A stretch of 18,140 nt of DNA. It comes from JAAYYY01 sp964602995 (GTDB lineage: Bacteria > Chloroflexota > Anaerolineae > Promineifilales > Promineifilaceae). A model generated the notes under the pieces. That model did not search any database. It saw nothing but the letters and a program-made list of their open reading frames with translations, and was not told the DNA's origin. Of the stretch, positions 7,376 through 15,519 are shown one piece after another. The stretch's first letter is position 1, and every line of letters starts with the position of its first letter. The translations under genes were made by a program, and so were the position numbers. The stretch is taken from the NCBI GenBank assembly GCA_964602995.1, contig CAZRTM010000088.1, positions 1 to 18,140 on the forward strand, read 5' to 3'.

Positions 7376-8332
7376 CTAGTACTCCACTCGTCGTTGCAGC
7401 AATCGTAGCTGCACAACACTGATGACGAAGATAAGGGCCGTGAGGAAATAGCTGATGGCCGCGCCGCCGCCGAAATTGAGGCGGTCGAATGTTTCGGCAT
7501 ACATGAGCGTGAGGATGAAGTGGGAACGGCCCAGTGGCTGCCCGCCATTGGTCAGCAAGAGGCCGGAGATGTAGACGTTGAGACCACCGATGACCAGCAC
7601 CACGAGCAAGAACACAAGCGTGGGGCGCAACAAAGGCATGGTGATGTGGCGAAAGCGCTGCCAGGGCGTGGCGCCGTCGACGGCCGCCGCTTCCTGCAAA
7701 TCGTCAGGAATGGCCTGCAACGCGGCCAGCAGGATGATCATCGACCAACCCACGCCCTTCCAGATACCCAGCAGGTTGATTGGCACCATGACCAGCACGG
7801 CATCGGCAAGCCAGCGCACCGGTTCATTCACCACGTGCAACACGTCACGCAGAATGTAATTGATGAGGCCTGCCTGGCTGTTGAAGAGGTATTCGAAGAT
7901 AAGGGTGACGATGACCCAGGAGGTGATGACCGGCAGGTAATAGGCCACGCGGAAGAAAGTGCGCAGGCGCATAGGTTGGTCCAGCAACACCGCGGCAACG
8001 AGGGCAAAGAGAATCTGCGCCGGGACGGTAATGACGGTGTAGGAAACGGTATTGAGGACGGCGCGCTGGAAAATAGGGTCGTTCAGAAATCGGCGGTAAT
8101 TCTCCAGGCCCACAAAATCGCTGAGCGCGGGGTTGATGACGTTCCAATCGTAAAAGCTAATGCGCAGCGAATAGAGCATGGGGTAGAGCACGAACAGGCC
8201 AAAGATGAGAAAGCCAGGCAACAGAAAGAAGTAGGCAATCCCATCCCGGCGCAGCCGGCGCCACAACGGGCGCGAGCGTACCTTTTTCTCTACTTGCGTC
8301 TGTGTGCTGGCCGGCGTGGTGGCCTCAGCCAT
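7376..8332 (-). CDS. carbohydrate ABC transporter permease (MalF-like, CUT1)
   Basis: The partner permease, about 318 residues, starting MAEATTPASTQ with a charged cytoplasmic N-terminus (KKVRSRPLWRRLRRDG) before the first helix (YFFLLPGFLIFGLFVLYPM). The EAA loop reads IPDDLQEAAAVDGATPWQRF, then MPLLRPTL. With the MalG-like protein it forms the membrane channel of the importer. I prefer ATG at 8330-8332 because GGAG lies 7 nt upstream; an upstream in-frame ATG at 8392 would put the 5' end of the gene inside the intercistronic stem-loop. It ends in VEY-stop 7 bp before the second permease. Confidence 0.92.
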   Translation of the reverse strand: MAEATTPASTQTQVEKKVRSRPLWRRLRRDGIAYFFLLPGFLIFGLFVLYPMLYSLRISFYDWNVINPALSDFVGLENYRRFLNDPIFQRAVLNTVSYTVITVPAQILFALVAAVLLDQPMRLRTFFRVAYYLPVITSWVIVTLIFEYLFNSQAGLINYILRDVLHVVNEPVRWLADAVLVMVPINLLGIWKGVGWSMIILLAALQAIPDDLQEAAAVDGATPWQRFRHITMPLLRPTLVFLLVVLVIGGLNVYISGLLLTNGGQPLGRSHFILTLMYAETFDRLNFGGGAAISYFLTALIFVISVVQLRLLQRRVEY

Positions 8333-8351
8333 ACAGGAACTCCATAGAAAG

Positions 8352-8387
8352 CCTGGTGTTGCCGGAAAGCCAGCCGGCAACACCAGG
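8352..8387 (-). other. intercistronic stem-loop between binding-protein and permease genes
   Basis: A perfect 14-bp inverted repeat, CCTGGTGTTGCCGG (8352-8365) and CCGGCAACACCAGG (8374-8387), encloses an 8-nt loop. It falls in the 82-bp gap after the binding-protein stop codon. There is only a weak T-rich stretch after it (CTTTCTAT), so it looks more like an mRNA 3'-end stabiliser or leaky terminator than a full stop. Similar hairpins follow malE-type genes and raise binding protein above permease levels. Confidence 0.8.
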
Positions 8388-8414
8388 GTCAATCACTCGA
8401 TGAAGGACGAGGCG

Positions 8415-9749
8415 CTATTGTAGCAGCGCGTTGATTTCCTCGGCAGCCTGGTCCAGCGCCTCCTGTGGGCTTTGCTCGCCGTGCAACATGCGCTGGAAGG
8501 CGTTGTTGATGGCGGTGTCCATATCGCCCCAGGCCGGATGTGGCACGCGGGCCTGCGCCGTTTCCATCTGGTCAAGGAAGACGCCAAAGTAAGGAGGCAA
8601 ATCCGGATTGTCGCGTACGCTGGTGACAGTGGGAATGACGCCGGCCTCGGCCATCTTCAGTTGGGCCGCATCAGAAAGCAGGTACTCGACCCAGGCCAGA
8701 GCCGCATCCTGGTTTTTACTGCCAGCAAAGACGACGACGTCCTGCCCGCCCACAACGGAGCTGGTGCTACCATCGGGACCCGCGGGGACAGGCGCAAAGT
8801 TGGCTTCGAATTCGGGGTAGTCGTTTTCATAGATGCTGACCATCCAGGGGCCGTCGGTAATCATGGCGTAGAGTCCGGTGGCGTGACCGTCTGAGGTGCC
8901 GATGCCGCCGCCCATCAGGTTAGGCGACAGACAACCTTCGTCGTACATGGCATCCAGCATTTCAAAGGCGGCCACACTTTCGGCGCTATTGATGTAACCG
9001 TCGGCGGTTGTGATTTCTTCGTCCACCACCTGGCCGCCCATGGCATAGAAGACCGGCGCAGGCGCCCAGAAGTAAGTACCGCCCAGGGCGTAGCCATACT
9101 GTTCTTCACCCGCCGTCAGCTCACAGGCCACCGTCTGGAATTCCTCAAGCGTTTGTGGAGGCTGGTCGATGCCGGCTGCGGCGAACAGCTCCTGATTCCA
9201 GAGCAGAACCTGAGTGTTGGTGTCTTGCGGCAGGCCGTAGTAGTTACCTTGCCAGAAGTTCGTCGCCAGCGGACCGGGGAATGTGTTATCGGCGATGGCC
9301 TGGAAGTTGGGCATGGCCTCATCCAGAGCCACGAGTGCGCCCAGCTCGGCAAACTCAGGCACCCAGATAATGTCCAGCCGCGCCGTATCTGGCCCCTGGC
9401 TCCCAGCCAGCCCGGTGAGCAAGGCGGACTTGAAGTCGTCGTAGGCAAAGCGCGTGGTCTCAACGTGGATGCCAGGATGCTCAACCTCGAACATGGCAAT
9501 GACCTCAGTCAGTGCGTCCTCTTCGGCATCACTCATGGTGTGCCAGTAGGTAACCGTAGTCTGCGCGCCGGCTGGTTCCTCAGCAGGTTGCTCTTCAGCT
9601 TCCTGCCCGCTCTCTTGCTGTGCCTCCTCCGCCGGTGCTTCTTGTTGCGGTTCAGGCGGTTCAGGCTGACCGCCGCAGGCTACCACAAGCAAGGCCAGCA
9701 GCAAGAGAAGCGTTGCGCTCAGCCACAGTTGCTTTTGATTACGTTTCAT
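8415..9749 (-). CDS. extracellular sugar-binding lipoprotein of an ABC importer (SBP_bac_1)
   Basis: Captures the oligosaccharide outside the cell and delivers it to the two permeases. The 444-residue precursor has a lipoprotein signal (basic MKRNQKQ, hydrophobic 8-23, lipobox VVAC with acylated Cys25). A flexible Glu/Gln/Pro-rich tether (about 26-62) follows, common in Chloroflexota binding proteins. The mature domain starts at TTVTYWHTMSDAEED and has the family-1 features ARLDIIWVPEFAELG, a GGTYFWAPAPV hinge region and DGPWMVS. ATG at 9749 has a strong AGGAGG (9758-9763) 8 nt upstream, as expected for the most abundant product of the operon. The ligand is inferred from the downstream GH66 and GH15 genes to be an isomaltooligosaccharide; sequence alone does not show this. 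Confidence 0.93.
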   Translation of the reverse strand: MKRNQKQLWLSATLLLLLALLVVACGGQPEPPEPQQEAPAEEAQQESGQEAEEQPAEEPAGAQTTVTYWHTMSDAEEDALTEVIAMFEVEHPGIHVETTRFAYDDFKSALLTGLAGSQGPDTARLDIIWVPEFAELGALVALDEAMPNFQAIADNTFPGPLATNFWQGNYYGLPQDTNTQVLLWNQELFAAAGIDQPPQTLEEFQTVACELTAGEEQYGYALGGTYFWAPAPVFYAMGGQVVDEEITTADGYINSAESVAAFEMLDAMYDEGCLSPNLMGGGIGTSDGHATGLYAMITDGPWMVSIYENDYPEFEANFAPVPAGPDGSTSSVVGGQDVVVFAGSKNQDAALAWVEYLLSDAAQLKMAEAGVIPTVTSVRDNPDLPPYFGVFLDQMETAQARVPHPAWGDMDTAINNAFQRMLHGEQSPQEALDQAAEEINALLQ

Positions 9750-9798
9750 TATTCTTTCCTCCTAAATATGTTCAAAGCCAATTGCAGAGCCGACTATC

Positions 9799-9813
9799 TG
9801 AGAAACGCTGCTT
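9799..9813 (-). promoter_or_regulatory. putative ROK operator upstream of the binding-protein gene
   Basis: The minus-strand sequence AAGCAGCGTTTCTCA differs at one position from AAGTAGCGTTTCTCA at the ROK gene start (11119-11133). It lies 50 bp upstream of the binding-protein start codon, in the 131-bp space where the operon promoter and operator are expected. No strong -10/-35 pair is obvious here. A separate palindrome TTTTCGAAAA (9865-9874) lies just behind the ROK stop codon. Confidence 0.45.
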
Positions 9814-9880
9814 CTTCGCGGTTCACCTCCCTTTCCAACAACTTCTTATGGTCATTGAAGAAAGTTTTCGAAAAAAAGAG

Positions 9881-11119
9881 TTAAATAGCTGTAGAAAGTT
9901 GCCAATCCGATTGCAAATCACTGGCATCGTGATAAACGGGCGCTTTGAACAGGTCACCGAGAACCACACAAGCCGCGCCGCGCGCCCACGCCTCGTCGCC
10001 AGACGGCTCGACGATGATTTCCACATCGCCGGCCAGACCGGCAAAGGTGTATTGCGCGATGGCCTGGCGCATGGGGTCCAGCCGCCACTTTCCCGCGTGC
10101 ACCCCTTCACCACCGACGATGACCAGTTGCGGATCCAGGAGGTTGATGAGGGTGGCGATGCCAATACCCAACCAGCGACCGGATTCAGCCAGCAACTGAC
10201 GCGCAAGGTCATCACCAGCATCAGCCGCCTCAATGACGTCGTCTACGGTGAATGAGTCACGCCCGGACAACGAGGAGGGTTGGCCAGCATGGAGCGCGGC
10301 CTGCGCCTGTCGCACAAGCGCCGGATCAGACGCCATAGACTCCAATGTCTGGAGTTGACCATCTACGCAGAGAGGGATGTGACCAAACTCGCCGGCTCCG
10401 CCAAAGGCACCGCCATAAAACTGACCATTGGCAACTACACCTGCACCAATGCCGCGCCCCACAGTGACGACCGCAAAGTGATTGGCGTTATGGCCATAGC
10501 CGAACCATTTTTCGGCAATGGTCAGGGTATTAACGTCATTTTCCAGGTAAACCGGCAACTGGAAATGTTCGGAAATAGGCCGGGTCAGTTGCACATTGCG
10601 CCACTCAAAGAAAGGAGAATAGCGGCAGATGCCTCGCATGCGGTCGACAGTGCCGGCTATGCCGATACCAATGCCTATCACACGCTCGCCATCCACGCCG
10701 GATTCCGCGATGGTGGCCTCCACTGCTTCAATGATGGCGGCAATAGCTTCCTGCGGGCTGACGGGCGTCGTTCCTGGCTCAAAGGGGGTAACGCGGTGGT
10801 GTAATACTTGCGCGTCGAGGTCGGTAAGGGCACTGGTAACCGAATTCTCCATCAGCTTCACGCCGACGACAAAGCGGGCGCGGTGGTTGAGACGCAACAA
10901 GATGGGACGACGCCCGCCGCGGGACTCGCCCTCCCCTGTTTCTAACACCAGGTCACTTTCTAAGAATTCAGCGGTGATGCCCGAGATAGTGGCGGCGCTA
11001 AGGTTGGAGAGGCGCACCAGATCCACGCGCGAAATAGGCCCGTGTCGTTTGATCAGGTTCAGAACCAGATTGCGGTTAATCTCTTTGATGAGGAGGCGGT
11101 TGCCTTTTCTAAATTGCAT
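9881..11119 (-). CDS. ROK-family transcriptional regulator
   Basis: Likely sugar-responsive repressor of the adjacent transport/hydrolase operon. Of 412 residues, about 1-80 form a winged helix-turn-helix (KGNRLLIKEINRNLVL, then ISRVDLVRLSNLSAATIS), and 85-390 the ROK sugar-binding fold with GIGIGIAGTVD and ENDVNTLTIAEKWFG. The ExGH motif is kept (Glu244-His247). The usual zinc motif CxCGxxGCxE reads CVDGQLQTLE, so two of three cysteines are lost; zinc binding is probably weakened. The kinase-type DxGxT phosphate loop is also absent (VVGVKLMENS), as expected of a regulator. ATG has no ribosome-binding site and sits directly against a putative operator, which suggests autoregulation. Only 24 bp of upstream sequence is visible before the assembly gap. 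Confidence 0.9.
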   Translation of the reverse strand: MQFRKGNRLLIKEINRNLVLNLIKRHGPISRVDLVRLSNLSAATISGITAEFLESDLVLETGEGESRGGRRPILLRLNHRARFVVGVKLMENSVTSALTDLDAQVLHHRVTPFEPGTTPVSPQEAIAAIIEAVEATIAESGVDGERVIGIGIGIAGTVDRMRGICRYSPFFEWRNVQLTRPISEHFQLPVYLENDVNTLTIAEKWFGYGHNANHFAVVTVGRGIGAGVVANGQFYGGAFGGAGEFGHIPLCVDGQLQTLESMASDPALVRQAQAALHAGQPSSLSGRDSFTVDDVIEAADAGDDLARQLLAESGRWLGIGIATLINLLDPQLVIVGGEGVHAGKWRLDPMRQAIAQYTFAGLAGDVEIIVEPSGDEAWARGAACVVLGDLFKAPVYHDASDLQSDWQLSTAI

Positions 11120-11133
11120 GAGAAACGCTACTT
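11119..11133 (-). promoter_or_regulatory. putative ROK operator at its own start codon
   Basis: The minus-strand sequence AAGTAGCGTTTCTCA overlaps the first base of the ROK start codon. It matches 9799-9813 at 14 of 15 positions. A repressor bound here would block its own expression. The promoter is hidden in the N gap. Confidence 0.42.
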
Positions 11134-11143
11134 ACTTTATTCA

Positions 11144-11243
11144 NNNNNNNNNNNNNNNNNNNNNNNNNNNNNNNNNNNNNNNNNNNNNNNNNNNNNNNNN
11201 NNNNNNNNNNNNNNNNNNNNNNNNNNNNNNNNNNNNNNNNNNN
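11144..11243. other. assembly gap (100 N)
   Basis: Exactly 100 undetermined bases, the usual placeholder for a scaffold join of unknown size. It removes the 3' end of the CheB-CheR kinase gene and the promoter region of the ROK gene. A reading frame crossing it is not real evidence of continuity. Confidence 0.98.
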
Positions 11244-14200
11244 GTCCGTAACTTCAACCAGATATTGCTGCCCTTCCCGGAACACGGTCAACCTGGCCTC
11301 TTGCACCTCACCGTGTTTGACCACATTGAAGAGCAGCTCACGCACCATCTGGAAAATAAGTTCGCGCAAATCTTTGCTGGGCAGCTCAGGCGAGCCTTGC
11401 AGGTCGAGCCAAACTTGTAGGCCATAGATTTCTTTCATATGGCTGGCTAACCAGTGGAACGCTTCATTGAGGCCTTCACCTTCCAGAATGGGAGGGCTTA
11501 ATTCGACAGTCAACGCTCGTGTCACTTCCAGCGCATTCTCAATAAGTTTATCCAATTCATGCAGCTTCTGAGGCAGTCCAGGCACTTCAACGTGCTCCGG
11601 TTCAGTCTGCAACAGCATGAGCTGGATATGGAGGGCGTGCAGAAGCTGCTGCAGATCATCGTGCAGAATTTGCGAAATCCGCTCCCGCTCGCGCTGTTCG
11701 GCCAGGCTGAGAGCCGAGGCCAGCGAGCGTACCTGAGCTGTTCGTTCGTTCACGCGCTCTTCCAACGACTCAGCCACATGGGTCAGGCGTTGCTGCTCGG
11801 CCTCCAGCTGGCGCCGGGCCTTAACCCGGGAAGTGACGTCAAAGGAAAAGGCCATCACGCCTTCAATCTCGTCGCCACGCCGGATCGGTTGCAGCACCAG
11901 ATCGATGAAAATCTCCTCTAATTCACCATCGCCATCAACATCAAGTAGCAACAGTTCCTCACGGCGCACAACTGGCTTGCCGTTCGAATAAACCTCATCG
12001 AGCGCGTGCAAAAGCTCGTGATCGGCATAGTCAGGGAACAACTCGTGCGGCTTCTTGCCAATCACATTGGCGTCAAATGGTGAAAAGTAAAGATAGCGCT
12101 CATTGGCGAAGGTGTACACGTGCTCTGGTCCTTCATGCATGGTGATGGCAGCAGGCGCCTGCATAAAGAGCGTGTGCAAATGTGCGCGTTCCGCCTCCAC
12201 CTGCGCTAACAACTCGCTACGCTCTAATTCGGCTTGTTTCCGCTCCACCGCGGTGCTCAAGACATTGGCCACTGAGGAGAGGAAAGCGGCATCCTGCTCG
12301 GAAAAGTGACGCCTGTGCGCTGTGAGCGCGCCGATTACGCCATAGGGACCATTCCGGCCGGGAATAACAACGCTGATCCCGCTGACCGCATCATGCTCAA
12401 GTAACAGCCCAGACCCCTTAAACCGCTTCTCAGTCTGCAAATCGTCAAGCACAACCGGGCCACCCACTTCCAGCGTATAGCCGGCCTGTGAATTCATTTC
12501 AGTGCCCACCGTGATATTGCCCACATAACCCTCTTTCCAGCCCACCCCGGCCTTGAGCAACATCTCCTCGCCACCGGGCAACAGCTCAAGCACTTTGCAC
12601 ATTTCTACGTCGAGCGCCTGGGCTACCTCTCGCACGGCGAGATCCATTAGTTCAGCAAGCCCCGTGCCTCCCAGGGCCGAATGGCCCAGTTCGGCGACAA
12701 CCGCTTGCTGCCGGGCGCGCGCCTGAGCCGACGCTTCGGCCTGGCGGAGGTTGGTAATATCGACGAAGGTCAGCACCACGCCATCAATACGGCTATCCAC
12801 AGTGCGATAGGGGAGGATGCGCAACTGGTACCACCGTTCGTCGCTGCCCTGAGCCTCACCTTCATGTATCTCAAGGGTGTCGAGAACGCGCCGGGCAAGG
12901 CTGGGAAGGCCCCTGTAGTCCAGCTTATGGGTGATGTGCGCAAAGGGGCGCCCTACGTCAGTGGGCAACAGGTGGAACAACTCGGTTGCCCGCGGCGTGT
13001 AACGCATCACATTTAGCTGGCGGTCAAGGAAAATGGTGGCGACAGAGCTGCCTTCAATAAGATTTTCCAGGTCATTATTGGCGCGGTTCAGCTCCTCTAT
13101 CTTATTTTTTAGCTCCTGGTTCAGGGCATACAGCTCTCTGTTGGCAGAGCGCAGCTCCTCTTCACGAGCCTGCAACTCCTCAGTTGTCGAGAACAGCTCC
13201 TCATTCGTAGATTGCAGCTCTTCATTTGAGACCTTCAACTCTTCATTGGAGGTCTCATACTCCTCGATCACCGCCTGCAGCCGATGGCGGCTGGCCTGCA
13301 GTTCATCTTCTAGCTGCTCAATAATCGCCTGCTGCGTCTCACCGCTGCCTATATCAGAGCCGGAAGCTGCGTAGAGGCTACCTGAAACGGTCTCCTCAAA
13401 AACGACCAGCGCCAACTCTTCCTCAAGATCATCCGCCGGGAACGGTTCGGCCGTGATGCGCAGCACACGCTGTTCACCCTCATGCGCTATTGAAAGGGGT
13501 GCAGAGTGAACCGGCTGCCCACGGCGGAAGACCTGGAAGAGCAAAGAGCGCAGCTCCAGGCGCAGCGGCTCCAGCACCAGTTGCAACAGATTATAGGTTG
13601 GCCAGCCCTGTGGCGGGTGCAGATAGCGCTTCATATCCCCGGCGATGTGCTGTATTTCGTTCTGGCGGTTGACAATGACACTGGGTGGCATGAACCGTTG
13701 CAGCAAAACCCGGCGATGAAGATCACCCAAATCAGCGCCTGGTGCCTCGCTGCTCATTCCGTAAGGCGCTGCTGCTGCTGCCGAACCTCGTGGCAAAGCA
13801 TCTGGCAGGTGCAGCAGCTCACCCGTGCCCGCGCGACGCTGGTAGATGCGGTTTTCCTTGTCAAGTGGCGTAAAAAGGGTGCTGGAGTGATTGTCAATCG
13901 TTTCCGAACTACCCAGGAAGAGATAGCCCGACGGTTTTAGCGAATAGTGGAAAATCTGGAACAGGTGCCGCTGCACATTGCGCCGCAAATAAATTAGCAA
14001 ATTACGGCAGGAAATGAGATCCAGGCGGCTGAATGGCGGATCCTTAAGCAGGTTGTGGTGGGCAAAGAGGACCAGCTTCTGTAGCTCCTGTGCCACCTGA
14101 TAACCAGCAGGGTACTGGACAAAGTATTGCGCCAGGTAAGATTGTGGCAAATCGTCGGCGATGCTCAGGGGGTAGAAGCCGCGCCGCGCAGTGGACAACG

Positions 14201-15248
14201 CCTGTTCGCTTATATCAGTGCCAAAGATCTGGAATTCTAATAGCTTACCCTGCTTACGCGCTGTTTCCAGCAGCAGAATGGCAATCGAGTAGGCTTCTTC
14301 TCCGGTGGCGCAACCGGGTACCCAGACCCGGACGGTTTCCCCGTCGGCCTTCTTCCTGATCAGCTCGTTAATGCTCTGCTGCAAAGTGGCGAAGGCGTCG
14401 CGGTCACGGAAGAATGCAGTGACTGAGATCAGGCAGTCGTTGGCCAGGGCACGCGCTTCATCCGGATTGTCGTGCAGAATGTCCAGATAGGAAGCGATGT
14501 CATTTACACGATTCGCGCCCATACGCCGCCGCAATCGCCGCAGAACGGTTGAGCGCTTGTAATGGTAAAAGTCCCGCCCTGTGTAATGACGTAGCTCCTG
14601 AAACAACCGCTGCAGTTGCTCTTCCTCATCTTCAGCCTGGCGTAACAACTTGTGGTCGTCAGGCAAGGCCGCATAGAAAGCCACGGTTTCAGCCAGCTCG
14701 GCGGCAGAAGCGATCAGATCGGCGGGCGCCAACGAGGCATCGCTGGGCGGCATAGGTCCTTCAGCTTCGACCGAACCTTGAACCAGAGCCAGACCACCGG
14801 CTTCTTTGATCATTCTCAGACCGTGCGCGCCATCGCTGCCAGAAGCGGACAGTAGAATGCCGAGCACTTTCTCTTTTTGAATAGCGGCCAGATTCGAAAA
14901 GAAGCGGTCAATGGGGGAAAGCAACTCACCCGTAGAAAGGGCCGTGCCCACTGCCAGATGGTTGCCCTGCACGAGCAGCGGGCGACCGGCGGGTGTTACA
15001 TAGACACGATCAGGTTCCGGCTTCACCCCACTGGTAAGGGGTACGACATCACGGCTGATGCCGGCGCTGGCAAAAGTAGCCCGCAGCGCTTCCACCAGAT
15101 CCGTTACCTGCCTGTGATGAGAAGCCGAAACCAGTACAAAGGCGATTCCCGTCTGGAGAGGCAGGGCTGCAAAGAATTGCTCCAGCACAGGCAATGCGTC
15201 TGTAGAGAGATCTGCCGCCAGGCCAATACCCGCTACAGTAAGTGGCAA
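11244..15248 (-). CDS. CheB-CheR-PAS-GAF-PAS-histidine kinase fusion (3' end lost in gap)
   Basis: A giant sensor kinase, 1335 residues visible. Order: CheB-like domain (1-195), CheR methyltransferase (205-470) with SAM motif VPGCATGEEAYS (Gly312) and ISCRNLLIYL, PAS-like region (500-620), Glu/Leu-rich coiled coil (640-725), PAS (725-835), GAF (850-1005), PAS (1015-1155), HisKA_3 with ILHDDLQQ and His1196, then HATPase_c with N-box Asn1308. Sequence stops at VEVTD, the start of the G1 box, at the gap. The CheB part reads GIGLAADL where GIGASAGG is expected (Ser to Ala11), and VSASH where VQHL is expected (His to Ala42); only Asp139 of the triad remains, so methylesterase activity is unlikely. 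No receptor or chemotaxis genes are nearby, so a non-chemotactic signalling role is likely. TTG is the first usual start; ATT at 15306-15308 with GGAGGG 10 nt upstream is a serious alternative. Confidence 0.9.
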
Positions 15249-15400
15249 GCCGGCATCTTCCAGGCGCGATTCACTTATATTCTGTTGAGAAGGGCTGTTG
15301 CTACTAATGGCTGCGTTTCCCTCCGACCAGGATCCGGACCCAATTCACGTTTGCCACAAAAAGCGGGGAGAATGAGTGATGTCACCGCTATAAACAGTTC

Positions 15401-15451
15401 AGGTCCATTATAGCAGAGGCTCACGCCTCACAAAACAGGTAGTCTGGACCT
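15401..15451. repeat. nested inverted repeats around a promoter
   Basis: Outer arms AGGTCCA (15401-15407) and TGGACCT (15445-15451) are exact complements flanking the promoter. An inner GAGGC-TCAC-GCCTC dyad (15416-15429) fills the spacer between -10 and -35. A third small dyad, CCTATT/AATAGG, lies at 15462-15482. The inner dyad is placed like an operator. Confidence 0.4.
15407..15435 (-). promoter_or_regulatory. probable promoter of the CheB-CheR kinase gene
   Basis: Minus strand: perfect -10 TATAAT (15407-15412), with TTTTGT (15430-15435) 17 bp upstream as a weak -35; TTGTGA at 15-bp spacing is the alternative. It lies in the 271-bp region between the MFS gene and the kinase gene, which otherwise holds no gene and no convincing terminator. 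Confidence 0.5.
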
Positions 15452-15519
15452 TTATGATTAACCTATTTTGACAGGGAATAGGAAGAAGGGAAGTAAAGGG
15501 TTAGGCGCCAGAAGCTGAA

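Noticed and set aside
7369..7548. 60-residue N-terminal extension of the MalG-like permease
   Set aside because: It overlaps the upstream permease gene in another frame, is Ser/Arg-rich and has no family match; ATG at 7368 gives the normal permease N-terminus.
7520..8347. Long plus-strand reading frame of 275 codons opposite the permease gene
   Set aside because: His/Gln/Asp-rich composition without a domain, fully antisense to a well-supported membrane protein.
8333..8392. 20-residue N-terminal extension of the MalF-like permease
   Set aside because: It would be encoded by the intercistronic stem-loop; ATG at 8332 has a ribosome-binding site.
9793..9834. Strong ribosome-binding-like AAAGGGAGGTGA on the minus strand with a 10-codon GTG frame
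   Set aside because: The GTG lies inside the ribosome-binding sequence itself, and no other start codon is at a usable distance. A leader peptide is not supported.
11109..11143. Continuation of the kinase reading frame across the N gap
   Set aside because: The residues after the gap are the antisense-free upstream region and start of the ROK gene; the open frame through N is an artefact, so the kinase is given as partial.
13033..13374. Plus-strand Ser-rich reading frame
   Set aside because: It is the antisense of the Glu/Leu-rich coiled coil of the kinase fusion; biased codons leave the opposite frame open.
15468..15473. TTGACA on the plus strand
   Set aside because: No -10 box at the right distance and no plus-strand gene to drive.
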